Assembly (NCBI GenBank): GCA_002900995.3
Contig: CM035309.1
Coordinates: 3,354,389 to 3,418,388, forward strand
From: Ganoderma boninense
Taxonomy: Eukaryota > Basidiomycota > Agaricomycetes > Polyporales > Polyporaceae
Length of the DNA stretch: 64,000 nucleotides
Reading direction: 5' to 3'
Of the stretch, positions 1-11,483 are shown in pieces. The notes under the pieces are model-generated. The model was given only the letters and a program-made list of their open reading frames with translations. It made no database searches and had not been told where the DNA came from. Numbering within the stretch: position 1 is the stretch's first letter; each line of letters starts with the position of its first letter. A program made the position numbers and the translations under genes.

Positions 1-129
1 ATGCAGCAGGGACAAAATGCAGTCCGACCGTAATAACAAGGGATCTAGAGTACCGAAAACAGAACAGTTCCGAAGTAGATAAGTTACAATTTTGCGAGTC
101 GACGTCGAATGGAAATCCGACGTCCACAT

Positions 130-2336
130 TCAGCAACGGCGAACGATGCCCTGTCGCGCCTCTTCCTCCCTGAGCACAACACGTCCATGGCGTTCCATCA
201 GTGACACGTTGGGCACAGTATAAAAGAAAATAACACACCGATACTCGAACATGACTTGGACGCCCACAAACAGGCATGCGGACGCCACGAGCAAGAATTG
301 AATCCCCTCCCAGCCGCCAAAGACCTGTTCCATCATGTACTTTATCCCGTCCGTGCCGATGACGAACCCAACCAGGTTGGCCGTCATCATCATCAGGATG
401 TTCAGCACTCCCCCCACCGCGCCAACGTGCCTGAACCACGGCCTATCTCCGTACTGCCCCAGCATCGTCAGCACAGATAAGCCACGATAATCCACGAAGC
501 ATACCTTGGAAGCGGGTAGGAAGTACCGCGCCGCGATCTCGGGCAGGATGAACAAGCTGACGAGCCAGCCCCACGCCAAGAGCTTGAACGAGCGGTCGTG
601 CCAGAGTGCGACGAAGGTGAACACAAGGACGCTCGTGAATACGAGGTTGCGCGACCCGCCGAGCGGGATGTAGATGTATCGCACGACCCAGAGGTTGTAC
701 GAACGGTGCCACGAGCGCCAGAATCCGAGCGGGGAGTAGTTGTTGGCCATGCACCGCACCATGTTCTCTGGCGGATCCACACCGTCCATGAGGGCCCACA
801 GACGGAAGAAGCGCCATGGAACGAGGAGCTGCAAGAGCAGGTGTTGTTAGAACATCTATGGGGAAGGCAGTGGGGGAGCGGTATACCTTGAGCCAGACGA
901 CAATGAGGTTCCAGAAGCCGACCATGCAGAGCTCCGCGGCGGAGTAGCCTACCCAGGCTTTGCGGTCCTTGATGGCGACGACGTACATAAAGTGAAGGAT
1001 CATCTCCAGCGTCATGATGCAGACAACGAAGCGGCCGAAGTAGCCTAGCACTGTGCGCCAGGTGATCTTCTTGGGCTTAAGGAGCTGAAATATCCCGGTC
1101 AGCAAAGAGCCGCAGCGCAGTGGGACGCGAACGCACCTGCCACATGAAGTCGTTGAACGTCATGATGGGGCCCGCAATGTACAGCGGTGGGTATATCGCG
1201 TATATAACGTAATTGAGCATAGAGTACGTTTCCAGACTGTGGTTTACCCGCGGCCTGTGCTTGTCTGACAAGGACGACTATGCAAGGCCATTCAGTTCAT
1301 CTCCACATTGCGTACGAAACTCACACTGACCTCGGGCAAGCCCACGCCCCTGCACGCCCAGTAGTAGTCCATATTGAACGATATGAGCCGCAGCGTGGTG
1401 ATGTTGAAGCTGATGTGCCACCGCGGATATACCCCTTGCCACGCGTCCTGGCATCCCGCGGCTGGTCAGGTCAGCAACATACGGGCGCACGCCGCACACA
1501 CGCACCATAAACGCGAGCCACGGATGGAGCCCTCCGAATCTGTGGCCCTGGTGCATGTCGTTCCAGTAGAGTATGAAGGCATTGAAGGCCCACGTGAGGA
1601 CGGGGTTGGCCTTGGAGCCTTTGCATTTCTCAGCGATGAGGAAGTTCGCGAACAGGATTCCGATGACCTTGAGTGCGCTCGTCCCATGCAGCACGAACAG
1701 TATGAAAATGGAGACAATATAAAGGAAGATACTGCGGAAGAGTTCGTCGGCCGGCGGAATGGAGAATCGGTGTCGCAAGACGAGGCCGTAGACTCCCTTG
1801 AGGCCGAGAAAGACAGCAGCGAGGAGGGTGAGGGGCAGTAGACCGTTTCTGAACGACCTATATTGGTTGTCGCTGTTGTCCTGCGGTTGATGAGTGGTTG
1901 ACGGTCAACGTCTGTTTGCAGGAAGTAGGAGCAGGTGGCGGAGAGGTACTCACCACTCGCCGACCGAATAGCCAACCAGAGGACAACGAACCCTCGTAGT
2001 ACGGATAATTAGGATGAGAGGCTGCAAACAACGGCTCTGGTCAAACATCCAGAAGACGAAAGGCGAGTACTCACGCGAGCTCAGCCTATACGGAATCCAA
2101 AACATAACAGGCAATGCGCACGCGAACACGACGTAGTATACCTTGAACTCCCGTGTCCCCCATCGTGGCGGCGGATGAGGTTCGGCCATAACTTGCTCGT
2201 TGTATGCGGTGGTGATATCTACGGTCAGGTTTGTGATACCCTTGGGTCTGCATGAGGACTCCAGCGGTGGGTCCACGTCGAAAGTAGAGATCGGACGAAG
2301 GTCAGAGGGCATCTGGACGACGGCGTCGCCAAGCAT
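130..2336 (-). CDS. GUP1: GUP1-like membrane-bound O-acyltransferase (MBOAT)
   Basis: Multi-exon gene read leftwards. Its first exon (from ATG at 2336) gives MLGDAVVQMPSDLRPISTFD and reaches a first TM segment (YYVVFACALPVMFWIPYRLS). Later exons give MBOAT blocks: FNMDYYWACRG, PPLYIAGPIMTFNDF, GFWRSWHRSYNLWVVRYIYI and VALWHDRSFKLLAWGW, which holds the conserved active-site histidine region. The last intron is 170-238 and the final short exon ends at the stop at 130. Gup1 proteins are ER membrane O-acyltransferases that remodel GPI-anchor lipid; the old name glycerol uptake protein is historical. Seen: TM-rich protein with MBOAT motifs. Known: family role. Inferred: the same reaction here. Not every internal exon edge was fixed. 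The start is the first in-frame ATG, and an upstream exon is possible. Confidence 0.88.
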
Positions 2337-2692
2337 GTGCAAGAGGCCTTCCGAGTGTATTAGGGCGAGTTTATTGTCATAGAAAAGGCCAACAATGCAG
2401 AAAAAACCAGGACGTGTGGAAGAGGATGAGAGGGATGCGTTGGGGGTCCCAGGCCGTTGTCGCTGCTAAGTAGTTAAAAGACACTAATATTACTGGTTGT
2501 GCAGGCGCCTCCATATTAATACGAGATCAATAGGCAGGTCAACAGGTGTTGTATTGTAATAACAACGTTAGTAAAGCCCTGATCAACACGCTTAATATAC
2601 TGCTTCATACTGGCACTTCCTTGCCCCCGTCCACCACCTCCGCCAACATTCTGCCCTTATCCTTGTCTTCGTCCCTCAGCACCTTCGACACA
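2337..2692. other. Divergent promoter region between GUP1 and CK2 beta
   Basis: The stretch separates two divergently read genes, so it should hold both promoters and 5' leaders. It is more AT-rich than its surroundings. A pyrimidine-rich stretch at about 2620-2685 precedes the start of the casein kinase gene. No other gene was seen. Confidence 0.5.
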
Positions 2693-3837
2693 AGTCAGTT
2701 TCTGGTGCATTCGTATCTGGAGCAGCCTCTGATCCCATTATTTGTGTAGTGGAAGAAGTTTCGACAGGGTCTGGCTCAGATTATTCCAAGTGAGTGGCTG
2801 AGCGAAGTATTTCTGCCGATGCGTACTGAGACCTCTCCAGCTCGGTAAATCGCACATGGAATCGTAGTTACGGCATGTCTAACGTTCTGTAGTGGATCTC
2901 CTGGTTTCTGTCGTCAAAAGGCAATGAATATTTCTGCGAAGTCGAAGAAGACTATATCCTGGACCGTTTCAACCTCACGGGCCTCAACACGGAGGTGCAG
3001 CACTATGCGCAGGCGTTGGATATGATCACGGATAACCTCGGTGCGTTCTACGTCTCTGAATGCTTGGGTGGATTCCAATTCCCTCCGAAGTAGACGAGGA
3101 GATTCAGGATGACCTCCGCGGAAATCTTGATCTACAAGCCAGGCTTCTCTATGGGCTCATACATGCGCGGTGGATAGTAACGGCGCGAGGTCTGGCAAAA
3201 ATGGTGCGTCATTCCATCCGAAATCTCCCTCATGTCCCTGCCGTACCCCTTTATCCCGACTCACTGCGTCGCAGCTCGACAAGTACAAGCGTGCAGACTT
3301 CGGGCGCTGCCCACGCGTGCTCTGCCAATCGCAGCCTCTCCTCCCCGTCGGGCTCACCGACGTACCTTATGAGAAATCTGTCAAGCTCTACTGCGGCCGC
3401 TGCGAAGACATCTACTCGCCCAAATCCTCACGTCACGGCTCGATCGACGGCGCGTACTTCGGGACGTCCTTCCCACACCTCCTCTTCCTCGTCTACCCCA
3501 ACCTCATTCCACCCAAGAGCGGTCCGGTGGAGCTTGCGCTCACGGGGCGCGGCGACGTCGAGGGTAGCAGGCGGAGTCGGCGGGTTAGGGAAGAACCTGA
3601 GACGGAGGGCGTGGGCGAGGGTATGAGCACGGCGAGTGTGGCGCTGAAGGCGGATCGGTACCGGCCGAGAATATTCGGGTTCCAGGTGAACGAGATCGCC
3701 AAGCTGCAGCGGTGGCAGGAGGCGGTGAGAGACAGGTACGTGCGCAGTTATATGTCTTACGCCATTTCTGTAGCTTGACACGCGCATGCGCTGGTAGGCA
3801 GGTAGGGCGGCTCGAAGAGCTCGAGGAGAATGCGTGA
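2693..3837 (+). CDS. CKB1: Casein kinase 2 regulatory (beta) subunit
   Basis: Best model: 2693, 2750-2790, 2893-3040, 3094-3203, 3275-3735, 3774-3837, giving 274 residues. The protein opens [20 protein letters not shown] and runs through [40 protein letters not shown] and [15 protein letters not shown]. It carries the four zinc-binding cysteines (CPRVLC and CGRCED) and ends in [11 protein letters not shown]2 beta dimerises through this zinc site and assembles the tetrameric protein kinase CK2. Fungal forms are longer than animal ones (about 215 residues), as here. Two oddities: the initiator ATG is split by the first intron (A at 2693, TG at 2750), and the donor after 2790 lacks one G (read TGAGT, expected GTGAGT), probably a one-base sequencing drop. 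All other splice phases agree. Confidence 0.92.
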
Positions 3838-4004
3838 CATACCTCCGTAGCACAGGGTACGTTTTTGTACGATGGTCGATGTATGTTTCTTGGCAATTCT
3901 AGGGCTTCAAGGATCGCAACAGATCTGGGTGATCCCGAGCGCCGGGCCTGGATGGATCCCAATTTCCTCAGGTCGCAGTTCCAGAACGTTTAGTACAATA
4001 CTTA
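3838..4004. other. 3' region of the CK2 beta gene
   Basis: Short stretch between the CK2 beta stop and the inverted-repeat element. No coding signal was seen. It probably holds the 3' UTR and polyadenylation site. Confidence 0.4.
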
Positions 4005-4386
4005 CAGTGCCTTGCATAATTGCGTGAACGCGCCGAAAAATTCCCGCAGGCGCTTATATGTTCGCCTACCAAATCAGGACGCCTGGGAAGCTTCAGAAGC
4101 GAGTTGGTGACCTTCATGTGACATGTCCCCCGGATGGCATGGGTGCCTCCCGAAGCAGCTGAGGCCCAAATAATAAACTAGGAGACCCGTTGAGAGCCAC
4201 TGAGCCCTCCAGGAAGTAGACAAGGGTGGGGGACAGGGGAACAGTCGTTAAAACCTGTAGAGGTGCACAGGCGGCGGGGCACGCGTTGGCGTTGCATGTG
4301 ACCGTGATCCATCCGTATTTGGTAGGCGAAGTATAAGCGCCAGCGGGGGATTTTTCGGCGCGTTCACGCAATTATGCAAGGCACTG
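4005..4386. mobile_element. MITE with long terminal inverted repeats, Tc1/mariner-like ends
   Basis: The first ~75 bases (4005-4079) are matched in reverse complement by the last ~72 (4315-4386). Both ends begin CAGTGCCTTGCATAATTGCG and differ by a few bases further in. Each end abuts a TA dinucleotide (4003-4004 and 4387-4388), the target-site duplication of the Tc1/mariner superfamily, whose ends often begin CAGT. No transposase frame fits in the 382 bases, so this would be a non-autonomous element. It lies between the 3' end of the CK2 beta gene and the promoter of the DUF4139 gene. Confidence 0.85.
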
Positions 4387-4540
4387 TAAGTGGTAGGTCC
4401 CGCGAGCTTGCACAGCAGCCGGCAAGGATGTCGATGTCGACAAGTTGTCGACGTTGACATTGAACCTGTGGCTGCGCACGGCGGCACTGCCCCTGCGGTC
4501 CCGTGAGGGGCAACTTCCGCTTGACTCGGAATCTGAATGG

Positions 4541-4547
4541 TATATAA
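4541..4547 (+). promoter_or_regulatory. TATA box of the DUF4139 gene
   Basis: TATATAA sits 57 bases ahead of the ATG at 4598. The short leader between them is pyrimidine-rich, as is usual for fungal transcription starts. Inferred from position and motif only. Confidence 0.5.
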
Positions 4548-4597
4548 CACCCCGCGTACCTCCCATTATCCCCACACATCTTCCCCAGTCGCACACA

Positions 4598-6753
4598 ATG
4601 ACCTCCAAGACCATCTCCCTCAATGCATCTCAGCATGCTCTCAAGGCCGTGACGATCTTCCACTCGTCCACTGCGCAGTTGACCCGCACATTCACCGTTG
4701 ATCTCAAGGTAGACGCATTCACGCAACGTGGCGGAAGGATGATCGTGACTGATGAGGTGTCTGATTTTTAGGGCGGCAGTAATGTGCTCGAGATCGCTGG
4801 GATCTCCAGCCAGGTTGACAAGGAGTCGCCTCGGATCTACGGCCTCGGGACGGAAGCGCGCGTCTTCGACGTCTCGTGCAACACAAAGCTCGGGAACGCT
4901 CCCAACCAAAACAACACGAAGAACGCGGCTTTGATCAAGAAACTGGAGGCGAAGCGCAAGCTGCTTCACGCGGAGCGCGATGTTCGCCAGACCGAGTTCG
5001 ACTTGCTTGACGACGCCGCACGAGGGCTCGCCCAGGAGCAGGGAACCTCGTTCGATTCGCTCATGGATACGTTCGTCGCGCGCAAGCGGAATGCGATGGC
5101 GACGGTCATCGAGATGGACGAGCAGATCGAGGAGGTCGACAGAGAGCTCTGGCTGCTCAACAACTCGCACAAGGGCGAGACCGCCGCCGTCGTCACGGCG
5201 ACGCTCCTCGCGAAGCGCGACTCCAAGGTTGAGTTCCAACTGACATACCGTGAGCGTTGCGTGGCCCCTATCCTCCATATTCACGCTAACGAAACGTTGC
5301 AGTGGTGACCGGCGTCACTTGGCAGCCGTACTATGATCTGCACGCTTCCACGTCCGACGGAAAGCCTTCTTCGGACGTGTCCCTCCACTACTGCGCCAAC
5401 ATCACCCAGAGCACGGGCGAAGACTGGACCAACACCATCCTCACGCTGAGCACTGCCAATTCGCACGCGCTCCACAGTCTCACCGTCCCCAAGGTCGACC
5501 CGCTCCGCCTTCTCCCTGCGCGCTCCTCCGGTGGCGGCGTCTTTGGTAGCGGGTCTGCACCACAACAGCAGCAGCAGACTTCTGCGTTCGGGCAGGCGTC
5601 TTCCAACTACATCCCGCAGCAGTCTCAAATGGGCGGTAACGGTGCGTCCATCCGTAGCCGGCATCGCAGCCGCCTCCTTTGCTCATACTTAGTTATCCGA
5701 ATCCAGCGTTGTTTGGGGCGTCCCAAGTGCAAGCGCCACCTGCACCACCGCCGCCGGCCAGGAAGTACATGGCTCGGAATGCTCCTCAGGCTCGGCAGGC
5801 CTCGCCCCCGCCAGGAGCCCAGTGGGCAGAGCCTGCGGGATTTGCTGCCGACGAGGAGTTCGAGGACCTCGCCTCGAGCGAGTCGGACGGTGATTTAGGA
5901 ATAGAGCTGCCCGAGGGCTCGGTGCTCGACAAGAACCCGCTGTCGCTCGCGTACCGCGTCGAGGGCCGGGTGTCGCTGCCGAGCGACGGCGTCGCGCACA
6001 AGGTGTCGATCACGGTGCTGCAGTTCTCGGCGGCGCTCAAGTACGTGTGCGTGCCGCGGAAGACGACGTCTGCGTTCATTGAGGGCCGGATCAAGAACAC
6101 GAGCGAGTACGAGCTGCTCGCGGGCCCCGTGAGCGTGTTCATGGACGACAGCTTCGTCACGAAGACGTTGCTCGGGGTGCGTGCTGCCTGCTAACATTCG
6201 TGGCCTGACCAATAGCTTACGGATTTCATCACCACAGCTCATCGGGGTCAACGAGTCGTTCACATGCGTGCTCGGGATCGACACCTCCCTCAAGGTCTCG
6301 TATCAGACCAAGTCTCGCACGGAGCACGAGCCGAAACGAAGCTTCGCGGAGCCGTCCAAAACCACGACTCGCACCATCGCGACGACGATCACAAACGGAC
6401 ACTCCTTCGACCTCACGGGGCTCGTTATCCGCGACGCCATTCCGCTCGGGAACGCGGACGCGAACATCAAGGTCGCGCTTCGCCGGCCCGACGGCCTCGC
6501 GCAGGCGAAGGACGGCGAAGATGTCACGGTCACGCTCCCAGGGGTAGGAGATGCTGCTGGACAGGAGGCGAAGGTACGGTGGGCGCGGACGGAGAGCGGG
6601 GGCGGAGGGGAGAAGGAGGGCATGTATGAGTGGGTGTGCGAGCTCAAGGCGGGGAAGAAGGTCCGATTGGAGGCGGAGTGGGAGGTTAAGGCGCCGAGCA
6701 GTCTGCGGTGGGAGGAGCAGCTGAACATCCAGTTTGGCCGTAAGAGGGACTAG
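4598..6753 (+). CDS. DUF4139/DUF4140 domain protein
   Basis: Five exons, 4598-4708, 4772-5249, 5303-5641, 5707-6176 and 6238-6753, join in phase to 637 residues. The N-terminus (MTSKTISLNASQHALKAVTI) and the following IAGISSQVDKESPRIYGLG fit DUF4140. A charged, probably coiled-coil stretch follows (residues ~95-190, LIKKLEAKRKLLHAERDVRQ). Then comes the DUF4139 core with LTYLVTGVTWQPYYDLHAST, NTILTLSTANSH and a C-terminal beta-rich part. A Gln- and Pro-rich linker (residues ~275-330) splits the DUF4139 region. Proteins of this type occur in bacteria and fungi, some labelled mucoidy inhibitor-like, with no established reaction. No signal peptide or TM segment is seen, so a cytosolic location is inferred. 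Confidence 0.85.
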
Positions 6754-6984
6754 GCGATAGGATTAGTGGAGATGGCCCGGCTGCCGGGGAGACGCGTGCG
6801 GAGAATCAGGAATGATGTCGGCCATGATAGTTGCACTCAGGTCTCGTCGAAACGAGCCATTTTACTCTGTGTACGATCTGTACCGCCATCAGGTCCTTAA
6901 GCTTGTACTTGTAGCTCGTGAAGCAATTATGTGGTTAACTGGATATACCTTCATTGTGATCCCCTGAGGCTGACCCTCACCGCA

Positions 6985-7345
6985 GGCGAACCGGGCCGTG
7001 CGCTCCCTCTCCAGCTGCCGCCGTTCTTCTGCAACGTGCGCGACGTCGCGCGGGCGCATATCCTCGCCGTCAAGCTGCCTAAGCTCGCTCCCGGCGCGGA
7101 AGTGCAGGAGAAGCGGTTCCTCGTCGCGGGGCCCGGCGAGATCTTGTGGACGGACTCTCCTCTCTCCTCGCACAGCGCCCCGCGCTCAAGGACCGGCTGC
7201 CGACGTTGGGGGATGCCCCGCCGCTCCCGGGCCCGTTGTCCAGGGTCGGCACGGCGCGCGCGGAGGAGGTGCTCGGGATGAAGGAGTATGTGGGGCAGAG
7301 GACGAGACGTTGCTGGAGACGGTCGACGCGCTCTAGCCAGAAGTA
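6985..7345 (+). pseudogene. C-terminal remnant of an NAD-dependent epimerase/ketoreductase-like gene
   Basis: Open stretches give NVRDVARAHILAVKLPKLAP and EKRFLVAGPGEIL, then in other frames LKDRLPTLGDAPPLPGPLSR, EEVLGMKEYV and DETLLETVDAL followed by a stop. This order matches the C-terminal third of dihydroflavonol-reductase-like SDR proteins common in basidiomycetes. Two one-base frame changes are needed, near 7145 and at the GGGG run near 7292. The NAD-binding N-terminal two thirds is not found upstream. It is therefore a broken fragment. The frame changes alone could be read errors, but the missing N-terminus is not explained by them. Confidence 0.7.
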
Positions 7346-8520
7346 GAGAAGACATGGACCTAGTCGAGATTTGCTTCGGAGAACGCGGTACCATACGCAA
7401 GCACAACTATGGCCCGTGCAGTAAGTATTCCAAACGCAGAGTGAAATGGGGGACTCTCGCCTGAGCCCTGCCGCTCCGCAGCACATGCTGGCCGTCTATT
7501 CTCGCCTTCGCAACGCATGGACCCGAGAACCCGCCAGCAGAAGGGCAGAGTAGCCTTGGTGGGGAGTTCATGGAAGAATCGGGAGGCGCGCACGCTGATG
7601 TGTTGCGGTCAGGGTCGCAAGACATCAGCAGCGAACCCCGGTGTGCACGACAATAGACTGCTTACAGTCTTCGATCCTCTTCTGACGTTCAATGAGCGCA
7701 GGGTATAAGGCTGCGCGGGCCCAGAGCGAAAACAAAAAGGGTCTCCATGCGACCTTCAGCTGAAAAAGAGACCGCATGTTCGGCATTTGGAGGCCGGGTA
7801 AGTAATCGATCTGCCATGCTCCTTCTGAGCCTGGGCGATCATGACCCGCTCCATGACGCAAGCGTCACTCCACCTGTGCAAACGACTCGTCATCAGCTAA
7901 GAATTGCATGAGAGGTCGGAAAACTGACAACGTGCCGGTACGTGTGGGCCAGACTATCTATCCTACAGCCCTGTTTTTCGCTACCCCAAGTTTGCCTTTC
8001 GTCTGATGCACTCCGTGTAAGTATGTAACAGGACGAAGATGAACATATGCCGGACACATACTACAAATCCATTTGTTCATAGTAGTCATCGCCTTGGTCC
8101 ACGTTACCAGCTCGCATCGACGTCGCATCGTCGAAAATCGAGAGTCGGGTTATTAAAATTTCGCCAGGGGCTTGAGGCTTAGAATGCGGAAAACACTGCG
8201 CAGACCTTTGGTGAATATCTTTGGTCCGCTCAACTAGCTCTCTCCGCAGCGTCCCAACGGAACCACTGCGCCCGGTCATTCCATAGTCCTAGCCACCCGG
8301 GACGTTCAAAGCGGGTGACAAAGCGGGCAATCTGTATTCCTCGCGATCACCGCATCAACAACACAAGATAATGAAAACGAATCTTACCCGCCCAAATGAC
8401 TGGAAACCACACACCGCTCTCACTGCCCAGACTAAATAATCGGGGCAGCTGCCGGGTCTTGATCCATCTCGCAGAGATATGCGCGTTGTCGTCTACAACA
8501 ACTATCTGGGGTTGCCGCAG
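7346..8520. other. Intergenic stretch without recognised gene
   Basis: Open frames here are short (under 140 codons), lie on both strands and show no familiar motif. The right edge coincides with the start of duplicated block X. Confidence 0.4.
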
Positions 8521-9061
8521 AGTCTGTTGCGATCTGTGTAAAGATGGCGTTAGCACATGAGTAAAACTTTAAAAGCATCTGACTTCAAGTGGAGGCTGCC
8601 GGCTTCAACCACTGGCAGTGCAGCTGCGGAGCACGATGCAAGAAGCATGGAGGACGTACCCTATTTCGCGGACATGGTTTTTCCAGCCGATGAGTCGTGC
8701 GGTGCTCCAATGTCTGGTTCTAAGGTCGACGAGGAAGCCAAAAGGAAGCACTCGTGGATGAGCCAGCGCAGCACCGCGGTTCAGATGAAACGTTCGTTCA
8801 GGCGCGTCAGAGGCTGCCGGCAAATTCCGACAGCATGTTCAAGTTGGCGCACAGCCACGTTGCCGAGCTCTCATCCCATGACATGACGAACTGCTGAATA
8901 TCTGCTGGCTAAACTGGTCGTACTGGGACACCGTCTGCACACCTATCCGAAAACTAGCACAATGAAGACATCCTCAGTTGCTGCGAAAGAAGTCCGGCCT
9001 CTGATAGTCTAGATGTGCAAATCTCTGGTGCAGGAAGAAACCAAAACAGGTGCGTCTCTTC

Positions 9062-9508
9062 TGAACATCGCATGCTCCGCCTGGCCGACTGTGGCTATGG
9101 CCACGGCTGCGAAAAGGGATTCCCGCCATTTTCCCCGGAGTCCTGTTTCGGCAGCCGACTTCGGCGCCTTCGGGTGGATCTCGCTCGGCACCTTATCTTC
9201 CCCGCTGTCCTGAGCAGCTAATCCTGGCCCATTCACCTTGCTTTCTGGGATTTAGCTATAAGTAGACGAAATAGACTGTCAGAAACTTTTCCGGACACTT
9301 AAGTTTACAGGGAGTAATGCGGGAGGGAATGACTTTTCGCTTCCAGCTGCACTCTGTGGCGGTGTTCCGCAGACGACCGAAGGCGTTTCGCCGGGTTCTC
9401 ATTTCTCTCGATAGGCGAGTTAGCGGACTTCAAGCGGGATCTAAGCGACCCTCATAGCTGGATATGCCATGGCCGTAGCTGTAGCCTACCCAGGCGGCGA
9501 ATCTACCG
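9062..9508. mobile_element. Dispersed repeat E, copy 1
   Basis: This ~450-bp sequence recurs at 16896-17325 (inside a RIX7 intron) and 27694-28138. Shared landmarks are TATGGCCACGGCTGCGAAAA-type sequence near the left end, CTTGCTTTCTGGGA in the middle, TTCTCTCGATAGGCGA, and GGCGGCGAATCTACCG at the right. The left and right ends carry related motifs in opposite orientation, as in a short inverted-repeat element. No coding capacity was seen. Confidence 0.75.
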
Positions 9509-9630
9509 TTCCCCGTCTCTCGGAGAGCATTTGCGTGGCCCCGGATGGACGGTCAGCTATGGCTGCTGCGCAGGTGGACGGTACGGTGTCTCGGTAGGAT
9601 TTGCCGACTGCTCCATAGAACCCTGACACG

Positions 9631-9638
9631 TATAAAAA
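9631..9638 (+). promoter_or_regulatory. TATA box of the proline-rich gene, block X
   Basis: TATAAAAA lies 119 bases before the ATG at 9750. A pyrimidine-rich leader follows. The same motif at the same distance is kept in the other copy (28271), which supports a functional promoter. Confidence 0.6.
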
Positions 9639-9749
9639 CCCTTAGGTCTACCCTCAGTCTCCCCAGTACCGTCCACTTCTCCTTTCAAGTGCACACGTAC
9701 TACCCCACCGCCTCTCTTTCCACTTATTCTATCTTAGACTCTCGCTGCA

Positions 9750-11126
9750 ATGAAGTGCATGCTCAACTTCGTCCTCGCCGCACTGGTCCTTGGCCGAGGT
9801 GAGCATAAGGCAGCGGTATTGCAACGACACAGTCTCTGATCCTACGTGTTTGCCTTGCAGCTGCTGCCGCTCCCGTGGGGGCTGTTGTTCCCCTCCCGCC
9901 CAGCGTCAGTGGGAACCCGACTGGGGTGCCTGTCGCTCCTGCGCCGCCGGTGTTGCCGTCGCATGCGCCGCGTGGACTTGCCCCCTCCCCCTCATGCTGG
10001 GGGGCCTTCGGGCCCGGCTCCGTCTCCGCTGCCGCCCCATGTTGCTCGCGACGTCCCTGCCGCTCCCCGGCGGGTCCCGTCCCTTCGGGCCCCGCTCCCG
10101 TTGGCCCGCCGCCCAAGGTCCCCGCTCACGGGTGCCCGTGATGCTCCTCGCCCTCCCCCCACCGGTGTCCCGCCTGTGCCCACGCCGCTTTGCGCAGGTC
10201 CCGCCTCATGCGGCGCGTGACGCTCCCCATGGCCACCCGACGGGTATCCCTCCTGCTGGTCCTCCCCCTGAGCTCCCGCCTCATGCGGCTCGTGAGGTGC
10301 CCGCTCGCCCGCCGACGGACGTCCCTCCCCCGGCGACCGGCCTGCCGCCTCAGGTTCCGCCCCACGCGGCTCGCGATGCCCCTGCCCGTCGCCCGACTGG
10401 AGTCCTGTAGGCCCTGCGCCCTCGAACCCGCCTCCTGAGGGCCATCCTCATGCGGCCCGTGACGAGCAGCGCCGTCCTCCGACCGGAGTCCCGCATGCAC
10501 CTACCGGCCCTGCTCCCGAGGTCCCACCGCATGCCCCGCGCGACGTCCCGCCCCCTCCCCAGACAGATAGTCGTGGTCGTCCTGCTCCTACTGGCCCAGC
10601 CCGGCAAGTGCCGCCTCACGCAGCGCGCGATGCTCCCCGTCGTCCGAATGGCCTTCCCCCCGTCCCGACGGGTCAGCGTGCCACACCAGAGGGCCACCCT
10701 CATGCTCCCCGTGACGAGGCGCGTCGTCCTCCCACTGGCGTCGCGCCCGCGCCAACGGGCCCTGCACCCGAGGCTCCGCCCCACGCGCCTCGCGATGCCC
10801 CCCACGGTGCTCCTGCGCGGGGACCTCTCCCCTCGGGCCAACCTCCCAAGGTTCCGCCTCACGGAGCGCGGGACGTCCCTCAGCCTCCCCCGAACGGTGC
10901 CCCCGCACAGCCTGCTCCCTCGGCCTCGAGCCCGCACCGTGAGGTTCCTCCTCACGCCGCTCGCGATGGCCGCTCTCGTCCCGGGCCGAACACCAAGGTG
11001 CCTCCTGTTCCGACTGGCAAGCCGCCTAAGGTGCCCCAGCACCCGGCGCGTGGGTGTGCCTCTCCCCTCCACAGACCCACGAAGGGCGCCCCGCCCCCGC
11101 CTGCGGGCCACAAGGGCTCGGCCTGA
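9750..11126 (+). CDS. Secreted proline-rich repeat protein, copy 1 (frame-disrupted)
   Basis: Exon 1 (9750-9798) encodes MKCMLNFVLAALVLGR, and after an intron (9799-9860) exon 2 continues AAAAPVGAVVP. Together these form a clear signal peptide with cleavage expected near AAA/APV. The rest is a degenerate ~25-residue repeat with elements such as PPHAARDAP, RRPPTGV and PAPTGPAPEAPP, ending PPPPAGHKGSA and a stop at 11126. The reading frame changes several times (for example CGTGGACTTG at about 9973 against CGCGACTTG in the other copy). As written it is not one continuous frame. Either it is a pseudogene or the GC-rich repeats were misread. It should be extracellular or in the cell wall if made. 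No known family is recognised. Confidence 0.55.
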
Positions 11127-11483
11127 GGCCTCAGGTGCGAGCTTGCGCTAGTGCAGCAATGAATCCGCTCGCTTCTGGCTCGTTTTAATCGGACATTTCT
11201 CGAAGCGAGCGTTGTCGTCATAGAACTTCGGGCTTGCCCTCATCTATCATACGGGACGGTACGCGTTGTCTAGTGCTACTTGATAAGCTGTGAGCTGTTC
11301 GCCAATGACCCTCTCCCTTACTCGTAATATTGTCACGTAGTCGTACTTCCCATTTAATACAGCCATCATTTTCTGCATTCTGAAGCTCGTGACGTGCCTG
11401 GATTCAGGAGGCAGCAAGAGTATCGGACTGCTTTACATGGTGCACTGGGACCAACTCAATGCAAGTGCGATCCATGGACTGAA
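11127..11483. other. 3' flank of the proline-rich gene, block X
   Basis: Non-coding sequence matched by 29763-30080 in the other copy. It probably holds the 3' UTR. No other feature was seen. Confidence 0.4.

Noticed and set aside
130..1105. Overlapping open frames on both strands within GUP1
   Set aside because: They are shadows of the MBOAT coding sequence, which has clear family motifs in one frame.
9763..11111. Long minus-strand open frames of up to 253 codons across the proline-rich gene
   Set aside because: GC-rich proline codons give Arg/Gly-rich antisense frames without stops. The plus strand has signal peptide, intron and repeats, so the minus frames are artefacts. The same holds for 28534-29804.
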